DNA of 64,000 nt from Methylophilus sp. DW102 (GCF_037076555.1 NZ_AP029023.1:124001-188000), one strand, 5' to 3'; counted from the stretch's first letter, positions 27,707 to 35,943 are shown. The notes: generated by a model not told the origin, from the letters alone. Made by a program: numbers and translations.

Positions 27707-28567
27707 ATGAAACAAAAAATTATTGATCTACGTAACCGTCCTGCGTTTTTGCATGACTTTTTTGGCGCCACGCCCAATACGCCTGCCTATGAAACGGCCA
27801 AATGGCTGAATCAGCGCGTGGGTTCACTGGAGCCCGAGCATTTTCGCCGCTCTTACACGGTAGAGGGTTATCTGCAGGAAATAGACGAAGCTGGTATCGA
27901 CATTGCAGTGGTGGTCGGCCGTGAAACGCCAGACCTCACCATTGATGATCAGCAAATTGCCGATCTGGTCAAACACAGCGCCAAGCTGGTGGGGCTGGGC
28001 TCGGTGGATATTGAAAGTCGCGGCGTGGACAGTACCTTGGCCGCGATTGAAAAAGCCATACACCATTATGGCTTTAAAGCCATCAATATCGAGCCGGGCT
28101 TTGGCAAGCCTGCGCGGCAGGTGGATGATCCACTGTTTGACCCGGTGTATGAGGCGTGCCAGCAGTATGGCGTGCCGGTGTGCGTGATGTCGGGCCCGAC
28201 CACACCGGATCTCGACTATGCGCACCCGAATGCGGTGGCACGGCTGGCGCGCAAATATCCCCAATTAAACATTATTTGTTTTCACGGCTATTACCCGTTT
28301 GTGAACGAGATTGTCGGTGCCGCCTTCCGCTACCCCAATCTGTACCTGGTGCCGGATATGTACATTTTCCAGCCCGGCGCCGAGCTGTATGTGCAGGCCG
28401 CCAACCAGTTTCTGGGCGACCAGTTGCTGTTTGGCACCTCTTATCCGTTCCGCCCCATGAAACAAACCATCGCTGATTTTGCGGCACTGGGCTTCAAGGA
28501 TGCCGTACTCGAAAAAGTGTTTTATCAGAATGCGGCCAGAGTGCTGAATCTCAGCCCGGCAGCGTGA
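27707..28567 (+). CDS. Amidohydrolase-fold (TIM-barrel) protein with missing metal ligands
   Basis: A 286-residue protein of the amidohydrolase-2 family. At the N-terminus, where a metal-binding H-x-H is expected after I-I-D, the sequence is IIDLRNRPAF. Near residue 245, where GSDYPF with the catalytic aspartate is usual, it reads GTSYPF. The histidine in IICFHGYYPFVNE is retained. It may therefore be a metal-independent or altered enzyme such as a hydrolase or decarboxylase acting on a product of the upstream monooxygenases. It lies between the ssuD/ACAD pair and ribB. I cannot assign a reaction. Confidence 0.75.
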   Translation: MKQKIIDLRNRPAFLHDFFGATPNTPAYETAKWLNQRVGSLEPEHFRRSYTVEGYLQEIDEAGIDIAVVVGRETPDLTIDDQQIADLVKHSAKLVGLGSVDIESRGVDSTLAAIEKAIHHYGFKAINIEPGFGKPARQVDDPLFDPVYEACQQYGVPVCVMSGPTTPDLDYAHPNAVARLARKYPQLNIICFHGYYPFVNEIVGAAFRYPNLYLVPDMYIFQPGAELYVQAANQFLGDQLLFGTSYPFRPMKQTIADFAALGFKDAVLEKVFYQNAARVLNLSPAA

Positions 28568-28582
28568 GTAAAAGGAGTGTGT

Positions 28583-29287
28583 ATGTTAGAAAAAAAACAA
28601 CCATTTGATTCGGTCGCTAGCGCCATTCAAGCCATCGCCAACGGCGAATTCGTGATTGTGGTCGATGATACCGACCGCGAAAACGAAGGCGACCTGATTA
28701 TCGCCGCCGAAAAAATCACCACTGAAAAAATGGCCTTCCTGGTCAAACACAGTAGTGGTCTGGTCTGCGTCGGCATGCCCGCACCACGCTTGCAGGCGTT
28801 GGCGTTACCACAGATGGTGACAGACAACGCCGACCCGTTCCGTACTGCGTTTACGGTCAGCGTCGATTACAAATATGGCACGACCAGCGGCATTTCAGCA
28901 GCGGATCGTGCCCTGACCCTGCGCAAGCTGGCGGATCCTACCACTCAGGCCGATGATTTTCACCGCCCCGGCCATATCTTCCCGCTACGCGCCCGCCGTG
29001 GTGGCGTGCTCGAGCGGCCTGGCCACACCGAAGCCGCGCATGACCTTGCCGCCATGGCTGGCCTGCAGCCAGTCGGCGTGTTATGCGAAATCGTCAATGA
29101 CGATGGCAGCATGGCCAGACGCCCTGATTTATTCAAGTTTGCCCAAGCCCACGGGCTCAAAATCATTACCATTGCCGATATGAAAGCCTATCGTGCGCGC
29201 GACCTCAACTACGCGCTGCCGGGCTTACAGGCTATTCCACGCCAGCAAAGCCGCCTGCTGGATGCAGCGATGGTCTACGGCGGATAA
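28583..29287 (+). CDS. ribB: 3,4-dihydroxy-2-butanone-4-phosphate synthase
   Basis: Converts ribulose 5-phosphate to the four-carbon riboflavin precursor. A 234-residue stand-alone RibB with the catalytic acidic loop VVDDTDRENEGDLI, the T-S-G-I-S-A-A-D-R segment and HIFPLRARRGGVLERPGHTEAA. The C-terminal part has no complete GTP cyclohydrolase II domain. I take ATG 28583, with AAGGAG 6 nt upstream, over GTG 28577. It is the last gene of the ssuD operon and is followed by a terminator. Together with ribA it gives the sulfur cluster both entry reactions of flavin synthesis. Confidence 0.95.
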   Translation: MLEKKQPFDSVASAIQAIANGEFVIVVDDTDRENEGDLIIAAEKITTEKMAFLVKHSSGLVCVGMPAPRLQALALPQMVTDNADPFRTAFTVSVDYKYGTTSGISAADRALTLRKLADPTTQADDFHRPGHIFPLRARRGGVLERPGHTEAAHDLAAMAGLQPVGVLCEIVNDDGSMARRPDLFKFAQAHGLKIITIADMKAYRARDLNYALPGLQAIPRQQSRLLDAAMVYGG

Positions 29288-29311
29288 ACTGTCCGATTCC
29301 TGCAAAACAAC

Positions 29312-29339
29312 AAGCCCTCAGCTGAGGGCTTTTTTATTC
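29312..29339 (+). terminator. Terminator after ribB; left copy of a flanking direct repeat
   Basis: AAGCCCTCA-GC-TGAGGGCTT followed by a T-run. 25 of its 28 bases are repeated in the terminator at 33640-33667, on the other side of the acquired gene. Confidence 0.88.
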
Positions 29340-29486
29340 AAATCAGTCAACGCGCTTCAAGCGGCACTTTTATTAAAACTTGTGACTATGTTTTATCTAC
29401 AGACAAAAACCGATTTAACGTTATTTCTTTAGTTTAGGCATTCGTTCCTTCAATGATTCTAAACTAGCAAACCTAAACAACAAGGA

Positions 29487-29515
29487 TTGACATTTTTTTG
29501 TAACCATTTTAATGT
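29487..29515 (+). promoter_or_regulatory. Putative sigma-70 promoter of the STAND gene
   Basis: TTGACA at 29487-29492, 17 bp, then TAATGT at 29510-29515 as a moderate -10. The -10 overlaps the left arm of the palindromic operator. Confidence 0.5.
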
Positions 29516-29540
29516 GTTCTTAAAATTATTGGTACACATT
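29511..29540 (+). promoter_or_regulatory. Palindromic operator in front of the XRE-STAND gene
   Basis: AATGTGT (29511-29517) and ACACATT (29534-29540) form a perfect 7-bp inverted repeat 16 bp apart. It lies between the -10 region and the ATG at 29543, so binding here would block transcription or its start. The N-terminal XRE domain of the downstream protein is the obvious candidate binder. Confidence 0.5.
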
Positions 29541-29542
29541 AA

Positions 29543-32500
29543 ATGAGTGACAAAAATAAAAATGCATATATTGAGTTTGGTCGAAGACTAGTGGAGCTTA
29601 GAAACAAAGCTCATTTGAGCCAAAATGAATTTGCAATCAGCCTAAAAGCCTCTCAGCAAACTGTTAGTCGTTGGGAAAGGGGTGAATCAAGACCAAGATT
29701 TAAGCAATTTGATTTAATTGTTAGGCTGCTTTCAGCTGATGCCAACGAACTTCTTGTCCTAGCAGGATACGGCACGAGTAAAGGCGCTATAACGACATAC
29801 GATCAACCATTCCCGGTAGATTCCTTGAGTCCGGATAGTTTTGAGCGATTATGTTTACACCTTGTAACAAAGTTATACCCCAACTCAAAAGCACATAGAG
29901 CCGGAGGGACTGGACACAAACAAGATGGGATAGATGTTGAAGTGCAACATGTTGATGGGACCGTGTACACCTTCCAATGCAAACGTGTAGATAATTTCGG
30001 TGCAGCAAAAGTCACCAAAGCAATCAATGATCACATCAAAAAAGCAGATAAGAAGTTTCTGTTTTTAAGCCTAATTGCTTCTCCTCAAGCTAGGAATGCT
30101 ATTAATGGCCTACCAGACTGGGAAATTTGGGATAAAGAAGATATATCACTGAAGATTCGTGAGCTTTCAAAGCTTGAGCAGCGTGAATTGGTAGATATTT
30201 TCTTCCGCGGTCAACGGCTTGCCCTGCTTGGAGAGACTGAAGCTGGTCCTTGGATGACTCTGGACGAACTTTTTAAGCAATTTTTAAATAAGGAGTTGGC
30301 ATTCAATCATCACTGGACATTGATTGGAAGAGATAAAGAACAGACCGAAATTGCAAATGCCTTGAATGATAAAAATACAGTTGTCATTTTCATAGGAGGT
30401 GCAGGTGGCTCTGGAAAGTCGAAGCTTCTTTATCAGTCGTTGGTTAGTTTTCAAAATAAGCATCCAGATGTTTTAGTACGACTTGCTTCAGTAAGTGAGT
30501 CAATTACTAATAAAAGTCTCGAAGACCTTGGCTCGGGTGAAAAGCTACTCGTTGTTGATGACGCACATGAACGAGAGGACTTACCACTTCTTTATCACTA
30601 TGTTGCCAATCCAGCCAATAAAGCCAGGCTGATAATTTCAGTTCGACTTTATGGCTTAGAAAGAGCGCAAAATGAGGCAGTGAGGGTTAATTTACCTATC
30701 CAGCGAATGAAGCAAGTAACGTTGGATACTTTAACTCTCAAAGACTCGACTCATCTGGCAGCAGAGGCACTTAAGCAATATGGTGGGCCGCTCGCGTTAG
30801 CATCTGACATTGCAAAGTTAACGAAAGAGTGTCCTTTGGCTACCGTGATTGCCGCACAAGTTGTAGCTAAGGAGAAACTACGCCCAGCATTAATCCATAA
30901 TGCTTCTGAGTTTAGACGTTTAATACTAAGCAGATTTCAACAAGTGATCGCTGGAGAAATCACTCAAGGGCAAGATGCGAACACAGTAACAAAGATCTTG
31001 AAAATACTAGCCTTAATACAACCATTTTCTATTGAGGATGAGAGGACGTATGAGTTGATTGAAGCAATCGAATTGGTTCGAAGCGATGATAGTAAGCGTC
31101 TCACCAAATTGCTAATTAATTCAGGGGTAATTTTCAAAAGGGGTGGTTTGTACCGTATTTCGCCCGATTTATTGGCAGATCATATCATCGAAGAAAACTG
31201 CATTGATGCGACAGGTAAGTCATCAGGATATGCAGAAAAAGTTTTCGACAAAGCAAACTATCAATTTTTAGAAAAAATTCTACTTAACTTGAGTAAGCTT
31301 GATTGGATAAGAGCTAATGGCGATCCATCAAATAGTCATTTATTGGATGCCATGTGGGGTAAGCTCAATGCGGAAAATCATTTGAGTGCGATGACCGCTG
31401 TTGCTTATTATCAACCTGATAAAGCTTTGCAATTTGCAGAGCGAGCTATTAGTGATGGTGAGCCGCCAACTAAATTACCGGATCTGGTTAAGTATGCTGC
31501 ATATAACTACGCTTACATTCCCAGAGCCTGCGATTGTCTGTGGGAATTGGGCAAGGTTGATAATCGAGAGCTACATCAAACACCCGAACATGCGATCAGA
31601 ATTCTTTGCGAGTTGTGCGCCGTAGAACCCAACAAGCCGATGCAGTATTGTGAAAGTATTGTTGATTATGCTTTAGATCTTTTAGATAAGGATGATGCCT
31701 GGGAAGGCAAATACACACCCTACGATGTGCTAAAGGGAATAATGCTTACTGAGGGGCACACTACAACATCTAACGGACGTGAAATCTCAATGAATGCGTT
31801 CATGGTTCATCAGCCAGGCGTTGCCAAATTACGAGCTAAAGTAATTGATGCAGCAATCAATCGCCTCTCAAGTACAAATTTACGTATCGCAACTCACTCT
31901 GCCGCTTTCCTTCATAACGCACTTCGTTACCCAATGGGTCAGTTCGGAAAAGTTGTCACCAGTGAAGAAAAAGCGAGCTGGACTGATGAGTTTGTTGAAA
32001 CGCTCAAGAAGATACAAACTAAAGTTCGTTCTCAGGAACTTGATTCAGTAGTTCTTATTGAGTTAAAGAAATCAATTAATTGGCATGCCTATTATTCCGA
32101 AGGCGCTACAAGAACCATCGCCAGTAGTATTCTCACAAAGCTGCCTAAAACACTGCATTTTCGAACACAGCTCACTCTCATCGATGGTTATGGGCACGAG
32201 GTTGATGCATTTGGTCATGAAAATAAACGAAAAAAGTGGGAGATCTCGAGAAAGCAGCTTGTGAGTGAGTTGTTGTCAACTTATCCCAAGCCAAAAGATT
32301 TATTCATCTATATCCAAGAGCAACTTGAGCATGTCGATAAGTTCAATGTCACTGGAAACATATCTCCACAGGTTTTAGTGTTTGACCTGATTGAAGCTTC
32401 TGATGCTTTTGCAGGAGAACTATTAGAAGCGGTATTAAAGGATAACGGTAGTGTCTCCAATCGCTTTGTTTCGTCTGCATTGAATGCAGTATTTAGGAAT

Positions 32501-33577
32501 AACCGTAATCGCGGATTAGGAATGAGCTATGCAAAGCGTCTACTGCAAACCCACAATCCAATCCTTGAAAATTCTGTTGCCCATTCACTTGATGTGGCGA
32601 TTAGGTTTGCTGGAAATACGCCGGCCGAGATTAATCTTATTCGACAACTCTTATGGTCGAAATCTAAATCACTTGTAATCTCTTGTATTCATGCCATTTG
32701 GAGCATTGCTCTTAATGGTGATATAGCTCTTGCGATTGAGTTGATGCTGAGTGTGGATATTTCTAACGACTCCAAAATTGCAGACCAACTGCTGTCATTG
32801 TGTTCTGAAGACAGAAAGCACTTGAGTGTTGAGGTTTTGGGTGAGGAAGTTATTTATGAGTTGCTAAAAAAACTAGTACCATTACCCGAACTGACGGGAC
32901 ATTGGGTCGGGAAGTTTATTGCAGAGTGCTCACTCCAATATCCTTATAAAACTGCAAAATTCTTTATGGATAGAGTGGATATTGCTGCTTCGAGTAAAGA
33001 TTATTCTTATCGAGCATGTAATTACGGTCCCTGGAAAAATGTTGCCTTGAAATTTAGGGAGTCTTCCGAGTTTACAAGTCTGATACATACTATGTGGACA
33101 TGGATGCGAAGTCATAACACCGACGATTACTTTTTCAATAAAGAAGCTTCAAGACTATTCGTTGAAATGTTTATACCGTTTGACGAACCCGTTTTAATTT
33201 TCTTGAGAGAAAGGTTCAGAGGTGATAAGCAGGATATTGAGCTTATAAGTAACCTGCTAGATGATGTTTCTTCAGAATTTTGTTTCCAGCAATCACAATT
33301 TGTCATCGACTTTTTGAACAAAGCTAAGGCATTTGGCAAAGATACATTAGAGTCAGCTATCAGTGCACTTTATACCAGCGGAGTTAGCGGTATGCGTTCT
33401 GGAATACCTGGACAACCATTTCCGCAGGATATATTTGCCAGGGATGAGTCTGTTCGCATTTTGCAAAACCTCTCCCGCACATCGCCCGCTTACAAACTGT
33501 ACACGTGGTTTAAAGAGGGCGCCGAAAGGGATATTGCAAGTGCCATCAAAGAAAATGAAAGTTTTGAAGATGACTGA
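29543..33577 (+). CDS. XRE-HTH / Mrr-like nuclease / STAND-type NTPase, putative defence protein
   Basis: A single 1344-residue protein. Residues 10-70 are an XRE helix-turn-helix (LSQNEFAISLKASQQTVSRWERGESRPR). Residues about 95-200 look like an Mrr-type PD-(D/E)xK nuclease: FE at 100-101, GID (D131) and Q145-C-K147. Residues about 258-470 are a P-loop NTPase with Walker A GGAGGSGKS (285-293), Walker B LLVVDDAHE (335-343) and a sensor-like IISVRLYG. A winged-helix-like piece (GVIFKRGGLYRISPDLLADHIIEEN) follows, then about 750 residues of helical-repeat-like sequence. This is the plan of Avs/STAND immune proteins: effector, switch, sensor. The gene is AT-richer than its neighbours, stands alone and has its own operator. 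I cannot match it to a named family. Confidence 0.8.
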   Translation: MSDKNKNAYIEFGRRLVELRNKAHLSQNEFAISLKASQQTVSRWERGESRPRFKQFDLIVRLLSADANELLVLAGYGTSKGAITTYDQPFPVDSLSPDSFERLCLHLVTKLYPNSKAHRAGGTGHKQDGIDVEVQHVDGTVYTFQCKRVDNFGAAKVTKAINDHIKKADKKFLFLSLIASPQARNAINGLPDWEIWDKEDISLKIRELSKLEQRELVDIFFRGQRLALLGETEAGPWMTLDELFKQFLNKELAFNHHWTLIGRDKEQTEIANALNDKNTVVIFIGGAGGSGKSKLLYQSLVSFQNKHPDVLVRLASVSESITNKSLEDLGSGEKLLVVDDAHEREDLPLLYHYVANPANKARLIISVRLYGLERAQNEAVRVNLPIQRMKQVTLDTLTLKDSTHLAAEALKQYGGPLALASDIAKLTKECPLATVIAAQVVAKEKLRPALIHNASEFRRLILSRFQQVIAGEITQGQDANTVTKILKILALIQPFSIEDERTYELIEAIELVRSDDSKRLTKLLINSGVIFKRGGLYRISPDLLADHIIEENCIDATGKSSGYAEKVFDKANYQFLEKILLNLSKLDWIRANGDPSNSHLLDAMWGKLNAENHLSAMTAVAYYQPDKALQFAERAISDGEPPTKLPDLVKYAAYNYAYIPRACDCLWELGKVDNRELHQTPEHAIRILCELCAVEPNKPMQYCESIVDYALDLLDKDDAWEGKYTPYDVLKGIMLTEGHTTTSNGREISMNAFMVHQPGVAKLRAKVIDAAINRLSSTNLRIATHSAAFLHNALRYPMGQFGKVVTSEEKASWTDEFVETLKKIQTKVRSQELDSVVLIELKKSINWHAYYSEGATRTIASSILTKLPKTLHFRTQLTLIDGYGHEVDAFGHENKRKKWEISRKQLVSELLSTYPKPKDLFIYIQEQLEHVDKFNVTGNISPQVLVFDLIEASDAFAGELLEAVLKDNGSVSNRFVSSALNAVFRNNRNRGLGMSYAKRLLQTHNPILENSVAHSLDVAIRFAGNTPAEINLIRQLLWSKSKSLVISCIHAIWSIALNGDIALAIELMLSVDISNDSKIADQLLSLCSEDRKHLSVEVLGEEVIYELLKKLVPLPELTGHWVGKFIAECSLQYPYKTAKFFMDRVDIAASSKDYSYRACNYGPWKNVALKFRESSEFTSLIHTMWTWMRSHNTDDYFFNKEASRLFVEMFIPFDEPVLIFLRERFRGDKQDIELISNLLDDVSSEFCFQQSQFVIDFLNKAKAFGKDTLESAISALYTSGVSGMRSGIPGQPFPQDIFARDESVRILQNLSRTSPAYKLYTWFKEGAERDIASAIKENESFEDD

Positions 33578-33639
33578 GACCAATAAATTTAATCAAACAC
33601 TTTAAGACATGTAGTTGTATTATGCGATTAGCCAAAATA

Positions 33640-33667
33640 AAGCCCTCAAATGAGGGCTTTTTCATTC
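33640..33667 (+). terminator. Terminator after the STAND gene; right copy of the flanking direct repeat
   Basis: AAGCCCTCA-AA-TGAGGGCTT followed by a T-run, then CATTC as in the left copy (TATTC). The hairpin can also serve the convergent sfnB transcript, since the minus strand has a T-rich tail. Confidence 0.85.
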
Positions 33668-33681
33668 GGACCTATAAGAGC

Positions 33682-34914
33682 TTAAATCCAAGGATGGCGC
33701 GGCGGTTTGACCTTGTTCAGGCTGTAATTACCAACGGCATGGTATTTCCAGCGCACCGGATCGTGCAGCGTATGGGTACGTGCATTCCGCCAGTGGCGAT
33801 CCAGGTTGTATTCCCCCAGGGTAGAACGGGTCCCGGCCAGTTCAAACAACTTGCTGCCCGCCAGCAAGGCGGTTTCGGTACTCAGCACTTTGGCTTCTGC
33901 CACCGCAATCGAGGCTTCGGCCACGGTGTCTTCATTCGGGTTAAGTTGCGCTTCGTCTATGTATTCACCCGCGCGTGCCAGTAAAGCCTCGGTGGCGTGC
34001 AGGCGAATCTGCAAGTCACCGATATCCTTGATGGTATGCGGGTCTTCATAACCGTGTTCGAGGTCGGTATCTATCCATGGCCGAGTGTAGTTGCGTACAA
34101 AGTGCAGGGTATCTTTAAACGCCGCGCGGGCGATGCCGGTATCCACCGCCGCCTGGATAATCTGCGCAATCGGCCCCATGGTGGTCGGGCGGTCAAAGGC
34201 CAGATGGTGCGGCAGCACGTATTCGCTAGGCACAAAAATATTTTCCAGGATGGTCGTCCCGCTAGCCGTGGTGCGTTGGCCAAAGCTGGACCAGTCATCA
34301 ATAATGGTCAGGCCTTCTGCGCCAGCGGGTACGAATGCCACCACGGTATTGTCGTGCTCATCTTTGGCCACCACTGGCACCCAGTCCGCCAGCAACGCGC
34401 CAGACGAATAGAATTTTTTGCCGTTTAAAAAGTAGCCGCTATTGGTGGGCGTGAGCTTGGTTTTCACGTCATTGACGCTCTTGGTGCCAATCTCGGAGAA
34501 CGCATTGCCAAACCGCACCCCTTGCAGCACCAGCTCAAAAAAGTATTTTTTCTGAAAGTCTGAGCCATCCAGGCGCAAGCCTTCCACCATATATAAATGA
34601 TTCTGTGGAATCTGTCCGACACTGGGGTCTGCTTCGGCCACGGTGGCTACCACTTCTGCCAGAGTTTTATTAGAGACAAAGGCACCGCCATATTCTTTGG
34701 GCACGGTAATGCCCCACAACCCGCTGCTTGAAAACAGGTCGAGTTCTTTGCGTGGCAGTCGACGTTCCTGGTCGCGCAGGGCGGCTTCTTTGGCAATTTC
34801 GCTGGCCACTTGTTTGGCGACGGTCAGGGCTTCTGCGTCACTTTTAATCAAATGTGCCGCTTGTCGCGGCAGGTTTACAGGCAAATGCGCAATCTTATTT
34901 GCTTGTGCAGTCAT
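33682..34914 (-). CDS. sfnB: SfnB-family sulfur-acquisition oxidoreductase
   Basis: A 410-residue acyl-CoA-dehydrogenase-fold flavoprotein of the SfnB branch. Characteristic pieces are GLWGITVPKEYGGAFVSNKTLAEVVATVAEADPSVGQIPQNH, GYFLNGKKFYSSGALLADW and the C-terminal NLDRHWRNARTHTLHDPVRWKYHAVGNY. SfnB homologues cluster with sulfone degradation genes. The minus-strand gene diverges from msuE-sfnG over a 426-bp region with shared enhancer palindromes, and has its own sigma-54 promoter 61 bp upstream of the ATG. Confidence 0.9.
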   Translation of the reverse strand: MTAQANKIAHLPVNLPRQAAHLIKSDAEALTVAKQVASEIAKEAALRDQERRLPRKELDLFSSSGLWGITVPKEYGGAFVSNKTLAEVVATVAEADPSVGQIPQNHLYMVEGLRLDGSDFQKKYFFELVLQGVRFGNAFSEIGTKSVNDVKTKLTPTNSGYFLNGKKFYSSGALLADWVPVVAKDEHDNTVVAFVPAGAEGLTIIDDWSSFGQRTTASGTTILENIFVPSEYVLPHHLAFDRPTTMGPIAQIIQAAVDTGIARAAFKDTLHFVRNYTRPWIDTDLEHGYEDPHTIKDIGDLQIRLHATEALLARAGEYIDEAQLNPNEDTVAEASIAVAEAKVLSTETALLAGSKLFELAGTRSTLGEYNLDRHWRNARTHTLHDPVRWKYHAVGNYSLNKVKPPRHPWI

Positions 34915-34984
34915 AGTCAGTCCTTATTCAAAAAGAGATCAATAAAGGCATGGCGAGCAGGCACCATGCGTCTGCAGTCACTGT

Positions 34985-35000
34985 TGCATTTAGTGTGCCA
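34985..35000 (-). promoter_or_regulatory. Sigma-54 promoter of sfnB
   Basis: On the minus strand TGGCACACTAAATGCA, with exact 10-base GG-GC spacing. Predicted start near 34974. Confidence 0.78.
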
Positions 35001-35084
35001 ATCAATAAAGCATTGAATTTAAAAGAAAATATAAAAATCCATCTCTGCTGCCGCCTCTATAGAAACAGTTTGCTGCTGAATGAC

Positions 35085-35100
35085 TGCTGTAAAAGCAGCA
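35085..35100 (+). promoter_or_regulatory. Enhancer palindrome C, TGCTG-N6-CAGCA
   Basis: TGCTGTAAAAGCAGCA. Its centre is about 118 bp upstream of the sfnB start and about 185 bp upstream of the msuE start. Confidence 0.7.
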
Positions 35101-35149
35101 GCCACTGGAGGGTGGGGAGGGAGCGAACTGCAGCGTGATCGCGCAAAAC

Positions 35150-35165
35150 TGCTGCTTTTGCAGCA
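35150..35165 (+). promoter_or_regulatory. Enhancer palindrome D, TGCTG-N6-CAGCA
   Basis: TGCTGCTTTTGCAGCA, embedded in a longer perfect palindrome running AACTGCTGC to GCAGCAGTT. Its centre is about 120 bp upstream of the msuE start and about 183 bp upstream of the sfnB start. Confidence 0.75.
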
Positions 35166-35251
35166 GTTGATCAGCAACTAGCGCTGGAATCTAGCACCAT
35201 TTAAAAAGCATGTTTTATGTTAAGTCATTGAAAAATATAAACATTATTGCC

Positions 35252-35267
35252 TGGCATGGATGCTGCT
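35252..35267 (+). promoter_or_regulatory. Sigma-54 promoter of the msuE-sfnG-ABC operon
   Basis: TGGCATGGATGCTGCT with exact 10-base GG-GC spacing. Predicted start near 35278, 63 bp before msuE. Confidence 0.8.
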
Positions 35268-35285
35268 AATACTACTGGCAAGCAA

Positions 35286-35316
35286 GGTCGTCTGCGAAGC
35301 ATCGTAAGCAACGACC
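35286..35316 (+). other. Stem-loop in the msuE 5' leader
   Basis: GGTCGT-(C)-TGC pairs with GCA-ACGACC around a 12-base loop. It starts a few bases into the predicted transcript and may protect the mRNA or modulate translation. Confidence 0.4.
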
Positions 35317-35340
35317 TCCGTCATTGTTATTTCAGGAGTC

Positions 35341-35916
35341 ATGATGAGCCGTCCATTAAAAGTTACTGCCGTTTCCGGCAGCTATAAATTACCTTCCAGA
35401 ACCGCTGCACTGGTGCAGGCGATCACACAGAAGTTGGGACAGCAAATCCCGATTGATCTGCACGTGGTGGAATTAAGCGAAATTGCGGGCAGCTTGGTCG
35501 CTTCCTACGATCCCAAAGCTTTGCCAATCAACGTACAGCAAGATATCCAGGCGATTGAAACCGCCGATTTACTGGTGGTGGCTACGCCTGTGTATCGCGC
35601 CTCTTATGGAGGGTTGTTCAAGCATTTGTTTGATCTGGTCAATCTCGAAGCATTGATTGATGTGCCCGTGCTGCTGGCAGCAACCGGCGGCACTGAGCGT
35701 CATGCCTTGATCATTGATCATGAGCTGCGCCCATTATTCAGCTTCTTCCAGGCAGTCACGTTGCCGATCGGTGTATATGCCGTTGAAGCGGATTTTGAAA
35801 ATTATCAAATCAAGAGTGAGGCGGTGAAAGCGCGCATTGATCTAGCGGTAGAGCGTGCCCTGCCTTTGCTCAAACATCGCGAGCTTTTGAGCCAGGAAAA
35901 GTTATTAGCCATTTAA
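35341..35916 (+). CDS. msuE: NADPH-dependent FMN reductase
   Basis: A 191-residue flavodoxin-fold reductase supplying FMNH2 to two-component monooxygenases. Visible are the FMN phosphate loop VSGSYKLPSRTAAL (about 12-25), ATPVYRASYGGLFKHLFDLV and LLAATGGTERHALIIDHELRPLFSFF. It is the first gene of the sulfone operon, 27 bp before sfnG, and lies behind a sigma-54 promoter. Start at ATG 35341 or the adjacent ATG 35344, with CAGGAG upstream. It may also serve SsuD. Confidence 0.9.
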   Translation: MMSRPLKVTAVSGSYKLPSRTAALVQAITQKLGQQIPIDLHVVELSEIAGSLVASYDPKALPINVQQDIQAIETADLLVVATPVYRASYGGLFKHLFDLVNLEALIDVPVLLAATGGTERHALIIDHELRPLFSFFQAVTLPIGVYAVEADFENYQIKSEAVKARIDLAVERALPLLKHRELLSQEKLLAI

Positions 35917-35943
35917 ATTCAGTGATTTTTGGAGAGATTAAAG

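Noticed and set aside
29288..33681. Prophage, integron or transposon carrying the STAND gene
   Set aside because: No integrase, transposase, tRNA-associated repeat or phage gene is present; only the duplicated terminators mark the edges.
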